A stretch of 64,000 nt of DNA from Microcaldota archaeon (GCA_021810105.1 JAJZJM010000001.1:224500-288499), one strand, 5' to 3'; numbered from the stretch's first letter, positions 42,848 to 52,610 are shown. A program made the numbers and translations. Notes: generated by a model from the letters alone, not told the origin.

Positions 42848-42925
42848 GGTATATGACCTTTTACAAAAGTGATTTAAGCGTAATTAAGTAAAAATAATTT
42901 ACGTTATGTTTATTTTTCCAGTTTT

Positions 42926-42937
42926 ATATTTAAATAC
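42926..42937 (+). promoter_or_regulatory. TATA box for the 15-residue reading frame
   Basis: ATATTTAAATAC lies 31-42 bases before the ATG at 42968 and predicts a start of transcription near 42956. Confidence 0.55.
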
Positions 42938-42967
42938 TGTCTATGCGATTGTTGGTTAGTGGATAGA

Positions 42968-43015
42968 ATGGCAAAGAAAGCAAAGAAGTCCAAAAAGTCA
43001 AGTAAGAAGAGATAG
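42968..43015 (+). CDS. Lysine-rich micropeptide MAKKAKKSKKSSKKR
   Basis: A 15-residue reading frame: nine Lys, one Arg and no acidic residue. It has a TATA box, a GGTTAGTGG stretch just upstream that can act as a ribosome binding site, and a T-rich terminator region right after the stop. That architecture is of a complete small gene. It might bind nucleic acid like a histone tail or ribosomal extension. It could instead be a chance frame in a small RNA. Confidence 0.5.
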   Translation: MAKKAKKSKKSSKKR

Positions 43016-43067
43016 TTTTTCTCTTCTGTGTTTGTTTTGTTTTTTATTTTTTTTCTTTTTTTATTTT
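43016..43067 (+). terminator. T-rich terminator between convergent genes
   Basis: A 52-base tract that is almost all T follows the micropeptide frame. T-tracts like this end archaeal transcription on the plus strand. On the minus strand it would be the A-rich 3' end after srp54. Confidence 0.55.
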
Positions 43068-44366
43068 TTATTGCATGAATTTTGAAAATCTTTTTCTCAA
43101 GCCCCTATCGTTTTTTACCATTCCAAACATCTTTTTCATCTTGTTGAAGTCGGAAAGCAGCTCGTGCACCTCTTTCTCCGTCCTTCCGCTCCCTTTTGCT
43201 ATCCTTTTTATCCTTGATGGATTATGGACTATTTTGTCATCGTCCCTCTCCTCACTAGTCATAGAGCCTATTATAGACTTGTACTTCTCGAGCTTCTCCT
43301 CTCCCTTTTCTATCACGTCTTTCGGCATGTCAGGGGCACCCATCATTCCAAATACGTTTTTTAATGGTCCCATCTTGCCCATCGCCTTTAATTGGCTGTA
43401 GAATGTGTTGAAATTCAGCCGCTCTATCTCCATATCTTCAGGGTTGATCTGCGCCTCTTTTATCGCGTTTTGCACATTCGCAACCAACCCCCCTATGTCT
43501 GGAATCCCTAAAAGCCCGCCTATGAACTTTTCCGAATTATACGGCTCTATGTTGCTTAGCTTCTCTCCCACTCCTACAAACATTACCTGAGCTTTTGCTG
43601 CGTTGGTTGCGCTTAGAGCGCCTCCTCCCTTGCCAGAGCCGTCCATCTTGGTTACTACGACACCACTAATCCTTACTGCTTTATTGAACTCTGTCGCTTG
43701 CCTTCCAGCAACCTGGCCTATGTCGGCGTTTATTACAAGGATACTGTCATCAGGTTTGAAAACCGCTGCTACCTTTTTTAATTCATCTATTAGAGCGGCA
43801 TCTAGACCGCTTCTGCCACTGGTGTCGCATATTATTATCTGCTTATCCTTTAACGCATCCATGCCCTCTTTTACTATGGAGGCCGCCTCTTTCGAACCTT
43901 TCTTTCCAAAGAAAGAGACATTCGCCTGCTTTGCGAGAGTCTCCAGCTGCTCGTATGCAGCAGGCCTAGATACGTCACAGCATATGACGCCTGCGCTTAA
44001 GCCTCTGTCTTGATAGTATTTTGCCAGCTTGGCTGCGGTAGTGGTTTTGCCAGAGCCATACAGCCCCATAAGGAGAATCCTCTTCTTTCCGAATTTCGGC
44101 TCGTATGACTTGCCAACCAATGCTATTAGCTCCTCATAGACTATGTTTGTTATGTAGTCTCTTGGCGCCACACCGGCGGGAGGCTTGCTTTTTAGAGCCT
44201 TATCCTCTATCCTTTTAGTAAGCTCGAATACAAGGCTGACCTCTACGTCTGCGCTGAGCAGGCTCTTCTGGAGATCCTTATTGAACTCCTTTATTGTCTT
44301 CGCGTCTATTATCGAAGCCTTCTGCAGCTTGGCGAGCGCTTGCCTTAGCCCTTCACCTAGATCCAT
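43068..44366 (-). CDS. ffh: Signal recognition particle protein SRP54
   Basis: A 432-residue GTPase with N domain, G domain (GLYGSGKTTTAAKLA, DTSGRSGLD where most have DTAGR, TKMDGSGKGGGALS) and M domain with RRIAKGSGRTEKEV-type signature and Met-rich helices. It binds the SRP RNA at 20722-20928 and signal peptides. The gene stands alone. Confidence 0.96.
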   Translation of the reverse strand: MDLGEGLRQALAKLQKASIIDAKTIKEFNKDLQKSLLSADVEVSLVFELTKRIEDKALKSKPPAGVAPRDYITNIVYEELIALVGKSYEPKFGKKRILLMGLYGSGKTTTAAKLAKYYQDRGLSAGVICCDVSRPAAYEQLETLAKQANVSFFGKKGSKEAASIVKEGMDALKDKQIIICDTSGRSGLDAALIDELKKVAAVFKPDDSILVINADIGQVAGRQATEFNKAVRISGVVVTKMDGSGKGGGALSATNAAKAQVMFVGVGEKLSNIEPYNSEKFIGGLLGIPDIGGLVANVQNAIKEAQINPEDMEIERLNFNTFYSQLKAMGKMGPLKNVFGMMGAPDMPKDVIEKGEEKLEKYKSIIGSMTSEERDDDKIVHNPSRIKRIAKGSGRTEKEVHELLSDFNKMKKMFGMVKNDRGLRKRFSKFMQ

Positions 44367-44393
44367 AAATACTCACTTATGAAATTGGGGATT

Positions 44394-44432
44394 TGGTATT
44401 TATATATTCAAGCGAAAGCAATTATAGGTGCT
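44394..44432 (+). promoter_or_regulatory. Promoter and ribosome binding site of the glycosyltransferase gene
   Basis: GTATTTATATATT (44394-44407) is a TATA box and AGGTG (44426-44430) a ribosome binding site before the ATG at 44442. Since the box lies downstream of the ATG at 44379, the later start is preferred. Confidence 0.6.
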
Positions 44433-44441
44433 TTTTTGAAG

Positions 44442-45569
44442 ATGCTGCTAGCTCAATCCAACCTGACATTGATGGGAGGAGCGGAACTTACGATACTTAA
44501 GATTGCGGAGAGATATAATCCGATAATATACACTGCAGAATATAACAAAGCCAAGACATACAAGGAATTCAAGGATTTTGACATAAGGGTGATAAGCAAG
44601 GGCAGATTTGGAGGGCTTCTTCCTTACAGCAGGGCTTCTCAGGGGCTGGACTACGGGCTTGCTTTCTACAATATAAAAGTAAGAGAGGACTACGATATAA
44701 TCAACGCCCACCTGGGTCCGAGCCATTGGATAAGGAACAATAATGAGAGGGTAATGTGGCACTGCCACACTCCTTTGAGAGACATATACGACCTTTACCA
44801 ATTCAGGATGTCACTGCGCAAACCACATAACAGGCCAATGTATGCTGTTGGAGCAAAAATTGTGCGCATGATTGACCAGGGAGTAGTTAAAAAAATAGAG
44901 CAGATTGTGACGAACAGCCCAAATACGCTGTCTAGAATAAGGAAATACTACGATAGGGACGCGATTGTGGTGGGGAGCGGAGTTGATTGCTCTAAGTACA
45001 GCGATGATGGAGATGGAAAATATTTCTTCTATCCTTCAAGATTCTCTCCAAATAAGAGGCAGGATTATGTGCTCCGTGCATTCCAGATTTTCAGCAGAAA
45101 TGTTAAGGGATATAAACTAATAATGGCTGGCGGGCTTTCTTCAGATCCATTTTATATGAACTATTACAAGAGCATAGTTAGCCTTTCTAAGAAAATAGGA
45201 AATGTAGAGATATTTACTGACGTTCCTGAGAAGCGGCTAATTGAATTATATTCAAGATCTACGGCAGTCCTTTACTCCCCGATAAATGAGGATATGGGTG
45301 TAGTGCCCCTTCAGGCGATGGCCAGCGGAAAAGTGATAATATCTGTGAATGAGGGAGGTCCCAGATATACAGTAACAAACAGGAAAACCGGTTTTCTTGT
45401 AAATAACGAGAGCGAGATGGCATCAAGGATGGCGGAGATTGTGGATAATGTATCTTTGAGGGAAAAGATAGCGAATGCCGGCCTGCACGAAGCTAAGACG
45501 AAGTTCTCCTGGGATGCATTTCTCAAAAGGTATGACGCTTCTATAAAGAAAACTTTGAAAGGAGCGTGA
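44442..45569 (+). CDS. Family 4 (GT-B) glycosyltransferase
   Basis: A 375-residue GT-B enzyme. NLTLMGGAELTILK is the N-terminal glycine motif. FFYPSRFSPNKRQDYVLRAF, LIMAGGL and the donor-site motif SPINEDMGVVPLQAMASGK with EGG are typical of GT4 retaining enzymes. It probably builds surface glycans, fitting the many N-glycosylation sequons nearby. The sugar is unknown. Confidence 0.92.
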   Translation: MLLAQSNLTLMGGAELTILKIAERYNPIIYTAEYNKAKTYKEFKDFDIRVISKGRFGGLLPYSRASQGLDYGLAFYNIKVREDYDIINAHLGPSHWIRNNNERVMWHCHTPLRDIYDLYQFRMSLRKPHNRPMYAVGAKIVRMIDQGVVKKIEQIVTNSPNTLSRIRKYYDRDAIVVGSGVDCSKYSDDGDGKYFFYPSRFSPNKRQDYVLRAFQIFSRNVKGYKLIMAGGLSSDPFYMNYYKSIVSLSKKIGNVEIFTDVPEKRLIELYSRSTAVLYSPINEDMGVVPLQAMASGKVIISVNEGGPRYTVTNRKTGFLVNNESEMASRMAEIVDNVSLREKIANAGLHEAKTKFSWDAFLKRYDASIKKTLKGA

Positions 45570-45570
45570 A

Positions 45571-45867
45571 TTATGCTTTTGCTTGAGGAGATGGCCCTAT
45601 CACGTACTTCGATATTATTCCTGCTGCGTAATTAAGCACTTTTTTTATGTTTGCTTCTGTGTTTGTGCCTGTGCAGATCATCTTGCCATTTTTGAATAGT
45701 ATCATTGATACGTGAAACTCTGGCATCTTGAATATCGCCCCTGGAAATTGTTCTGGCTCATAGTCAACCTCTTTTACCTTTTTGGACAACTCGTACAGGT
45801 CTATTTCCGCGTGCAGGTCTGCGCTTACAACAATGTTGACTATTTTTATCTGCGGGGAGGCGATCAT
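45571..45867 (-). CDS. Single-repeat TATA-binding-protein-like protein
   Basis: A 98-residue protein covering one TBP repeat: PQIKIVNIVVSADLHAEIDL, YEPEQFPGAIFKM and ILFKNGKMICTGTNTEAN then KKVLNYAAGII. Normal archaeal TBP has two such repeats (about 180 residues). No second repeat lies before or after, and the gene ends cleanly with TAA. It could dimerise to form the TBP saddle, or act as a regulator beside a full TBP elsewhere. A TATA-like GTTTAAAC lies upstream at 45903-45910. Confidence 0.88.
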   Translation of the reverse strand: MIASPQIKIVNIVVSADLHAEIDLYELSKKVKEVDYEPEQFPGAIFKMPEFHVSMILFKNGKMICTGTNTEANIKKVLNYAAGIISKYVIGPSPQAKA

Positions 45868-45938
45868 AGTTCCCTGATTTTGCGCTTTTGATTTTTCTTT
45901 TACCGTTTAAACACCCTTAGCTTATTTATATACGAAGA

Positions 45939-45950
45939 TTTATAAATTCT
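45939..45950 (+). promoter_or_regulatory. TATA box of the geranylgeranyl reductase gene
   Basis: GATTTATAAATT is centred 24 bases before the ATG at 45968, implying a leaderless transcript. Confidence 0.6.
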
Positions 45951-45967
45951 GTAATTTAGCGATAATT

Positions 45968-47071
45968 ATGCAAAATAAGACCATAATAGTGGGAGCCGGC
46001 ACTGCGGGGCTTATTTTGGCAAGCGAACTTGCATCTAAGGGGATAGATGTGGAGGTATTCGAAGCAGATAAGGAGATAGGGCAACATGCCGACAAAGCTT
46101 CCGGGATACTTTCCATAGAAGGACTTAAGCTGCTTGGCATAGACTATTCTGACGCAGTGGTAAACTCATTGAAAGGAGCTATCGTATATGGAAGGAAGGA
46201 GGCAATGTCATTAAATGCCAAAAAGCTCATGGCATACGTATTGGATAGAAAGCTACTCGCCAAAATACTATACAGAGAGGCGGTGGCCGCTGGCGCGGAT
46301 GTGCGGCTCGGGCATAGACTTGGTAGGAAAGAGATAATAGAGCTTGGCAATGAGTCGATAATTGTGGGGGCTGACGGTGCCGTATCTAATGTGGCTAGCG
46401 CTTTTGATTTCCCGAAAATTCAAAAGTACATATTAACATACAAGGCCGAATATGAGAATGCTACAATACCCGACTCAAGCTCTGTAGAACTTTTCTTCTC
46501 TGGCGGATCTAAAAGATTTTTCGGATGGACTGCACCGTATTCGAAATCAACCCTTGAGATAGGAATAGGAGAATGGATGGGGGAAAGAAGAGACAGCTAT
46601 TCCCTTTTTTCTGAATTCATTAAAACTCCAAAGATAAATGTGGAAATAGAAAATGCTAGAAGATCAAAAGGTCTTGCGAGTTTGATACCTATATCACCCA
46701 GGAAGAAAACTGTGAAGAAAAACGTGCTCCTGGTAGGAGACGCTGCGGGACAGGTTAAAGCCACAACAGGCGGAGGCATAATATTCGGCGCATTATGCGC
46801 CAAAACCGCAGCGGAATGCATAATAAATAACATAAACAAAGGCACGCCGCTATCAAATTATGAAAGGCTTTGGAGGAAAAGGTATGGAGTGGATTTGGCC
46901 CTCCATGCACAGCTACACAGGTATTACTCAACCCTGGGCAGTAGGGGCATAGACATGATGATAAAGATGTCCAGAACTTTCGGAATAGACAGATTTCTCG
47001 AGGAGCATGGAGATATGGATAGGCCAAGCTTGATAATAAAACGCTTTTTTTATAAAAACTCTGTTCGTTGA
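45968..47071 (+). CDS. Geranylgeranyl reductase family FAD protein
   Basis: A 367-residue FAD-dependent oxidoreductase: dinucleotide fold IIVGAGTAGLILASELASKG, substrate/FAD motif GADGAVSNVA and the second FAD motif VLLVGDAAGQVKATTGGGI. Archaeal members saturate the isoprenoid chains of membrane lipids. It would fit with the probable tetraether synthase at the left edge. Some relatives act on other polyprenyl substrates. Confidence 0.92.
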   Translation: MQNKTIIVGAGTAGLILASELASKGIDVEVFEADKEIGQHADKASGILSIEGLKLLGIDYSDAVVNSLKGAIVYGRKEAMSLNAKKLMAYVLDRKLLAKILYREAVAAGADVRLGHRLGRKEIIELGNESIIVGADGAVSNVASAFDFPKIQKYILTYKAEYENATIPDSSSVELFFSGGSKRFFGWTAPYSKSTLEIGIGEWMGERRDSYSLFSEFIKTPKINVEIENARRSKGLASLIPISPRKKTVKKNVLLVGDAAGQVKATTGGGIIFGALCAKTAAECIINNINKGTPLSNYERLWRKRYGVDLALHAQLHRYYSTLGSRGIDMMIKMSRTFGIDRFLEEHGDMDRPSLIIKRFFYKNSVR

Positions 47072-47118
47072 TTAACAGGTTGTACAAAAAGAATAAATAC
47101 CACAGAGTAAAAGTGAAA

Positions 47119-47754
47119 ATGGTGATCATGTTGAACGGGCCCGGGTTGCTGTTAAAAACGGTTGTGGAGGTTGATATACCAAACCCTCGCAGATTGGCAG
47201 TCGGTCTTCCTGAAAATTCCAGACTATTGAGAGATGAACCTGATACTGAAAAGAAAGCCATATCGAATATATTCAGACATGATCCATTAGAGATTTCGGA
47301 TTCGGGTGTTAGATTAAAAGCGGAGCTGTTTAAAGGGTTCCATTTTATAAGCCCGATAAGAGGAAGAGCAATTTTGGATGATGCGCCTTACGGTTTTACT
47401 GTAGATCCAAGGTGTGCAGACATCGTCCTTAGCATAAAGAAGATGACAAGTAAAGGTTATGGACAACTTCTGCTATCTTATAGCATAAGCAGGCTTATGG
47501 AAATTTTGCCTGATGACCAGTTAGGTTTAGGAATGGAGATATGCCGCAGCAGGCATGACATGAACGAGATCTTGATACCAAAACAGGTATGCGAAAAGCT
47601 AGATATAAAGCCAGGAGAGTCTTTGGCATTGTCAAGAAGCCCGTCAAACAGCCCAATTGAATCTTTGAACTTTGAGAGAGTTCCAAACGTCATATTACAT
47701 ATGCAGCTGCAAGGTAAGACGGACCTAGAAGAATCTGGGGATATATCCCGATAA
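47119..47754 (+). CDS. Uncharacterised protein with AbrB-like segment
   Basis: A protein of 211 residues from the ATG at 47119; an ATG at 47128 directly after GGTGATC is possible, and the frame is open back to 47068. A TATA-like AATAAATACC lies at 47091-47100. The segment EILIPKQVCEKLDIKPGESL resembles AbrB/SpoVT swapped-hairpin DNA-binding motifs. The rest is unrecognised. Its last 65 bases overlap the end of the opposing nuoN gene, which is unusual. Confidence 0.62.
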   Translation: MVIMLNGPGLLLKTVVEVDIPNPRRLAVGLPENSRLLRDEPDTEKKAISNIFRHDPLEISDSGVRLKAELFKGFHFISPIRGRAILDDAPYGFTVDPRCADIVLSIKKMTSKGYGQLLLSYSISRLMEILPDDQLGLGMEICRSRHDMNEILIPKQVCEKLDIKPGESLALSRSPSNSPIESLNFERVPNVILHMQLQGKTDLEESGDISR

Positions 47755-49099
47755 TTATCACCAAGATTGTGCATATTGCCACCACTGCGGCAATGTTCGC
47801 AGGCATCTGGATCCTCGGAGACATTCTCTTCTGGAACATCTGGTTTATGACTTTGGCATAGTAGTATATCGATATGAAACTGTTTATTATTCCTATAACT
47901 GCAAGGAGTATGTCATTAGAGTAAACCGCGCTTGAAAACAGGATAAATTTGCCTGCAAATCCAATAAGCGGAGGTATTCCAGCCATGGACAGCATGAGTA
48001 TAGTTAATGCCACTGCTGCAAATGGGTTCCTGTCTTTCAACCCACCATATTCGTCAATATTTTTTATGTTATTTGATTCCAGCCAGAACACTATGGAAAA
48101 CGCTCCGATTATCATTAGCATGTGAGCTATTATGTAGAATATGCTTCCCTCTATTCCCAACTTTGTGGCGGCAGATATTCCTATAAAGATGTAACCAGCT
48201 TGCGATATTGAGGAATATGCAAACATCTTCTTTACATTCTTCTGAATTAGCGCAATCAGGTTTCCGAAGAACATCGTAAATATCGAGAGAACGAAGAAAA
48301 CAGTGGAAACAAGATTGCCGTTTCCATACATTCCATAAGAAGAGAACATTATGATAAATATTTCGAGCACTGCTACAAACGCCACCTTCTTGTTTATTCC
48401 CGCCATTAGAGCGGTTATGTTTCCTGGAGAGCCGTCATACACATCAGGTATCCAAAGGTTAAACGGAAACGCACCAGTCTCTACAGCCAGCGCGGCTGCA
48501 AAAAGCACCAGAGACAATCCTATTATGAATCTGCCTGCACCTTGGGTGAGAGATGTAGTAATCGATAATGAGGGATTATAGGGAAGGAGTAGCGCCAAAG
48601 CGGCAACAAACAATCCAGTAGATATTGCGCCGAGTATGAAAAGTTTCATTGCGGGTTCTATATACCTTTTTCCGTTAGAGAGTATCATAAAAACTGTTGC
48701 GATTATTACTGTCTCAAGTCCGATTATTATAGCAAGCACCGAATAAGCAAATGAAACCATGAAGATTCCGAAAAGGACCAATGACATCAGGAGCCGCATC
48801 TCCTTTTGCTGCTTTGCATTTACAGTAAGAAGGAGAACCAGCATGGCGCCAAATGCGAGCGATCCGAAAAGAAGCTCTGAGAAGGCGTTTGCCTGAAGTA
48901 TATGCAGGAATATTCCAGAGTAGCTTTGCCATAGCATAATGAACGAGATAATGGCGGCTATACCGAATAGTGCAACCTCTATTGCGTTGTACATTTTCCT
49001 CTCATTTGTAAGCAGCGTCAAAGAGCAGAAGATTATAGATATTGCAATAATTAGGGGCAACGCAAGGTGCAGGGACAGCATGGCAGGTATTACATTCAT
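47690..49099 (-). CDS. nuoN: Complex I subunit N
   Basis: A 469-residue membrane protein with about 14 helices, antiporter-like and shorter than NuoL and NuoM. Family marks are GAFPFNLWIPDVYDGSPGNI and KKMFAYSSISQAGYIFIG. It is part of the proton-pumping arm. It is the last gene of the minus-strand nuoH-N cluster; its 3' end overlaps the opposing gene by 65 bases. Confidence 0.95.
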   Translation of the reverse strand: MNVIPAMLSLHLALPLIIAISIIFCSLTLLTNERKMYNAIEVALFGIAAIISFIMLWQSYSGIFLHILQANAFSELLFGSLAFGAMLVLLLTVNAKQQKEMRLLMSLVLFGIFMVSFAYSVLAIIIGLETVIIATVFMILSNGKRYIEPAMKLFILGAISTGLFVAALALLLPYNPSLSITTSLTQGAGRFIIGLSLVLFAAALAVETGAFPFNLWIPDVYDGSPGNITALMAGINKKVAFVAVLEIFIIMFSSYGMYGNGNLVSTVFFVLSIFTMFFGNLIALIQKNVKKMFAYSSISQAGYIFIGISAATKLGIEGSIFYIIAHMLMIIGAFSIVFWLESNNIKNIDEYGGLKDRNPFAAVALTILMLSMAGIPPLIGFAGKFILFSSAVYSNDILLAVIGIINSFISIYYYAKVINQMFQKRMSPRIQMPANIAAVVAICTILVIIIGIYPQILLGPSYLAAAYVI

Positions 49100-49108
49100 A
49101 TCAATTCC

Positions 49109-50527
49109 TCATAAAATACTTGAATTTACAAGATTCAACACAATAAAAGGTAATATTCCGAATATAAATATTGATAATAGCAAGATCGCGTATCCCGCCT
49201 TTGCAGCTTGAGGGAGATGCTCGGAAGGCTTCGTAGGCTGCTTGTTTGCAAAGAAAGATCGGTTTATAACCAGATACATGAATCCTGCCAGCAATATGAG
49301 CGAGAAAAGAGGCACTATGCCGTAAATGCCGAATGCGTTTATACCTCCTATGAATATCAACAAATCCGAGACAAAACCAGTTGTAAGTGGAAGCCCTGAC
49401 ATTACAAATATTCCTATAAGAAAAACGTATGATGTCGTCTTTGAATATTTTGAAAGCCCTTTCAGCACACCTATATTCCTTTCGTGGAACATGTGTTCTA
49501 TCCCCCCTGCTGCCAGGAACATAAGAGCAACCACAAGGCCGTGCGATAGCATCCCGTATAAAGCGCCCTCATACCCTATCGCAGTCATTGTGGCTATAGA
49601 AAACATTATTATTGACATTTCTATTATTGTAGTGTGGGCCACAATTCTCTTTATGTCGCGCTGCCTCATCATCAGGAATGCGGCATAGAATGCAGATATT
49701 GTGGCTAGTGCTGCTATATACAACGAAAAAGATCTTGCTATCGGCATTGTAATGAATATTAGAAGCATACCGAACCCGCCGAATTTTGTCAGTATTCCCG
49801 ATAACATCATAGAACCCTGCGTAGACGCTTCTGAGTGAGCATCAGGCAGCCATGTATGAAGGGGAAATAGTGGCATGTTTATCATAAAGGCTATGAAGAA
49901 AAGGGAGAAGATGGTCTCTTGGATGTATATTGGCATGGAAGAGTATAGGCCGGCCAGTGAATATATGTTGAGAGTGTGGCCTGGCGAATAGAAATAAACA
50001 AGGATTATTGCCGTAAGAAGCAGCGCGCTGGAGAATAGCTCATAAAGTATGAACTTGTATGATGCAATCCTCCTGTTTGCAGATCCTAATACGTTTATCA
50101 TGAAGAAAGGCGCTATTACGCCTATGTCCCAGAATATGAAGAATATGAAGAAATTGCCAGATATAAAAAGCCCATACGCCCCTATCTGGAAAAGGACTAT
50201 TAGAAGGCTTGATAACGTTTCTTTTTCAAGCCCCATATTTCCAGAAAGAGAAGTGGCTAGGAGTATTATTGAAGCCATAAGAAGCAGTACGAGCGAGATA
50301 TTGCTAACAGAAAGCGTGAATTGTATTCCCAAAGAGGGTATGTACGAATATGACTGCGATATTACTGCAGCGCTTCCCGAAATTAGGCTTGATCCGAATA
50401 TAAACAATATGAGTGCCAGACCTGCCAAAGCCGATACTGTTGAGAGAATTCTTCCGTATCTCCTAAATACAGCTATCGCTGCGAAGAATGCAGAGGGTAT
50501 TATTATGAGCAATATAAGAGGTATCAT
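49109..50527 (-). CDS. nuoM: Complex I subunit M
   Basis: A 472-residue antiporter-like membrane subunit with MPLFPLHTWLPDAHSEASTQGS and the conserved helix KFGGFGMLLIF. The start codon overlaps the nuoL stop in ATGA, so translation is coupled. It sits between nuoL and nuoN as usual. Confidence 0.96.
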   Translation of the reverse strand: MIPLILLIIIPSAFFAAIAVFRRYGRILSTVSALAGLALILFIFGSSLISGSAAVISQSYSYIPSLGIQFTLSVSNISLVLLLMASIILLATSLSGNMGLEKETLSSLLIVLFQIGAYGLFISGNFFIFFIFWDIGVIAPFFMINVLGSANRRIASYKFILYELFSSALLLTAIILVYFYSPGHTLNIYSLAGLYSSMPIYIQETIFSLFFIAFMINMPLFPLHTWLPDAHSEASTQGSMMLSGILTKFGGFGMLLIFITMPIARSFSLYIAALATISAFYAAFLMMRQRDIKRIVAHTTIIEMSIIMFSIATMTAIGYEGALYGMLSHGLVVALMFLAAGGIEHMFHERNIGVLKGLSKYSKTTSYVFLIGIFVMSGLPLTTGFVSDLLIFIGGINAFGIYGIVPLFSLILLAGFMYLVINRSFFANKQPTKPSEHLPQAAKAGYAILLLSIFIFGILPFIVLNLVNSSIL

Positions 50528-52305
50528 ATAACGAACACCAAGATTGCGATTAAGAGCACAAGCCCTATGGCCAGTGCTGCAACATATGTATTTACTATAC
50601 CATTACCTGTCCTTCTCATAGAATTTCCAATCCTTAGGATTCCTTCAGCCCCAACATATACAAGCCTGTTTATCGCACCGTCTATAGACTCGATGCCGAT
50701 TGCAATTGCGGCAATGCCAGATGCTATGTAAGCATATGCCTTATTGACAAAGAATCCCTTGGATAGAAACTCTCGCGAGCGGCTTCTCTCCCATAGGTTG
50801 TTTGGCGAAGTTCTAAAAAGCAGGTATGCAGAGAGTATGCCGAAAAGCGACGCTGCGGTTAGTATGACTGCTGCCTGTATGCTTACGCTTGTGAGCGCGT
50901 ATAGGAATAAAATCGTTAATAGCAGAGCTATAGCGGCAAGTATCACCTGGGGAACCAGCATTGCTTTGCTCAGAGCAGAGTATTTTGCGCGTATGGCTGC
51001 GGATCCGTTTTTGCCTATGTGGCCGATAGGTATGAAGAGCCATCTGAAGATGTAGAAGCCTGTAACAAAATCCAAGACTGTTAATATTATATAGACAGTT
51101 GCGTTGGAAGATGCTGCAGAGTCTATTAGCAACTTCCCGAAGAATCCGCTCGCGGGGAATATTCCTGCTAATGATATTGCACCTATAATGCCTACAGCAA
51201 ATAACAGGCGGTTCCTACTGAATGATGACACTTGGTATATGTCAACTTCATCATTGTTGGCTTTCATAATGCTGCCTGCGTTCATGAAAAGCAGGGCCTT
51301 GTATATTGCTTGTACTATGAAAAACGCCACTGCAGCCGAAACCGCATTAAGCCCCAAAGCGACGAACATCAATCCAAGATCTTCTATTGTAGAATACGCG
51401 AGTATTTTCTTCAGGTGGGTAGATCCTGATGCATTGAATGCCCCAACTATGCTTGTTATTATCCCAAAAACCAGGAGGACCCACAAAAGATTGGCATGGG
51501 TTATTATTGGCAGCAGAATTATTACTACGAAAACCCCAGCTTTTACCATTGTTGACGAATGAAGAAATGCGGATACTGGAGTAGGACCTTCCATTGCGTC
51601 GGAAAGCCATTCGTGGAATGGGAATTGTGCAGATTTTGTAAATGCACCAAATATAATCAGCGCTAGCGCCACAATTATTGAAATTGGGACGGCTGCCATA
51701 GCACCTATTGCGGAGATTATTGCAGCAAAGTTGAAAGTGTTTAATGACGCCCATATGAGCAGAATCCCGGAAAGCATCATTATGTCTCCTATCACTATTG
51801 TTGTTATCGCTTTCCTTGCTGCATATGGCGGAGCATCCTTCTGCATCCAGAAGCCTATCAGCAGGTAGCTTGTTATCCCAAGACCTTCCCATGCTATAAA
51901 AAACGTTATGAATCCTCCAGACACTGCAAGGAGAATCATTGATGCTGCAAATAAGCTTAATTCCACATAGTATCTGCCCTGCTCTCCTGGCTCATCCATG
52001 TACCCAATGGAATAGAGGAATATCAGCGGGGAAATTATTCCCACCAGTATGAGAAGCACCTGGTTTATGTAACCGAAAGAGAAGGATAATGGAAATGATA
52101 TGCTGCCTGATGCGGTAAACCATGCGATTTGACCGTATTGGAGCATCGCAGGGTAAGCGAGTGCTATTAAAGTAAGTATGGAAGAACCTAAGGCCCCTGC
52201 GAATGCAGCATATTTTGAATACCTTTTGCCATTTTCGTTTATGCCAAGGAGGAGAGAGGCTGCACCCCCAATCAGAAGCGGCAATATAAGATATAATATG
52301 TCCAT
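50524..52305 (-). CDS. nuoL: Complex I subunit L
   Basis: A 593-residue subunit with GIISPLIFLYSIGYM, the core SAQFPFHEWLSDAMEGPTPV then SAFLHSSTMVKAGVF and a C-terminal long-helix region. The frame extends upstream to 52386 inside nuoK, but the ATG at 52305 just after the nuoK stop is the likely start. Its marks separate it from Na+/H+ antiporters. Confidence 0.96.
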   Translation of the reverse strand: MDILYLILPLLIGGAASLLLGINENGKRYSKYAAFAGALGSSILTLIALAYPAMLQYGQIAWFTASGSISFPLSFSFGYINQVLLILVGIISPLIFLYSIGYMDEPGEQGRYYVELSLFAASMILLAVSGGFITFFIAWEGLGITSYLLIGFWMQKDAPPYAARKAITTIVIGDIMMLSGILLIWASLNTFNFAAIISAIGAMAAVPISIIVALALIIFGAFTKSAQFPFHEWLSDAMEGPTPVSAFLHSSTMVKAGVFVVIILLPIITHANLLWVLLVFGIITSIVGAFNASGSTHLKKILAYSTIEDLGLMFVALGLNAVSAAVAFFIVQAIYKALLFMNAGSIMKANNDEVDIYQVSSFSRNRLLFAVGIIGAISLAGIFPASGFFGKLLIDSAASSNATVYIILTVLDFVTGFYIFRWLFIPIGHIGKNGSAAIRAKYSALSKAMLVPQVILAAIALLLTILFLYALTSVSIQAAVILTAASLFGILSAYLLFRTSPNNLWERSRSREFLSKGFFVNKAYAYIASGIAAIAIGIESIDGAINRLVYVGAEGILRIGNSMRRTGNGIVNTYVAALAIGLVLLIAILVFVI

Positions 52306-52306
52306 C

Positions 52307-52606
52307 TCATTTCTCACCGTATTTTGATAATTTTGACACGTCAAGGTCGGTCTTGAAAAGCGTAGTGTACCTGTAAAGCACAACAAGCGCTATTACATCT
52401 ATGGCGGCTATCGCCCATATAATGAATAAAAGGGGAAGGATCATAGGGCTGTAAGAGTACCCGTATAATGAGACCGCCAGCAGCGATGCTGAAATAAGGA
52501 TTATTTCTATTGAGAGTATTATAACTACAAAGTGGCGGGAGCCTATTATTCCAGCAATACCTATTGAGAGAAGCCCAAGACCCATTATTATAAAATAATC
52601 AAGCAT
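52307..52606 (-). CDS. nuoK: Complex I subunit K
   Basis: A 99-residue subunit with three transmembrane helices; the family mark is the Glu in VVIILSIEIILISASL on helix 2. It follows nuoJ by 4 bases and is followed by nuoL. Confidence 0.95.
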   Translation of the reverse strand: MLDYFIIMGLGLLSIGIAGIIGSRHFVVIILSIEIILISASLLAVSLYGYSYSPMILPLLFIIWAIAAIDVIALVVLYRYTTLFKTDLDVSKLSKYGEK

Positions 52607-52610
52607 TTTC

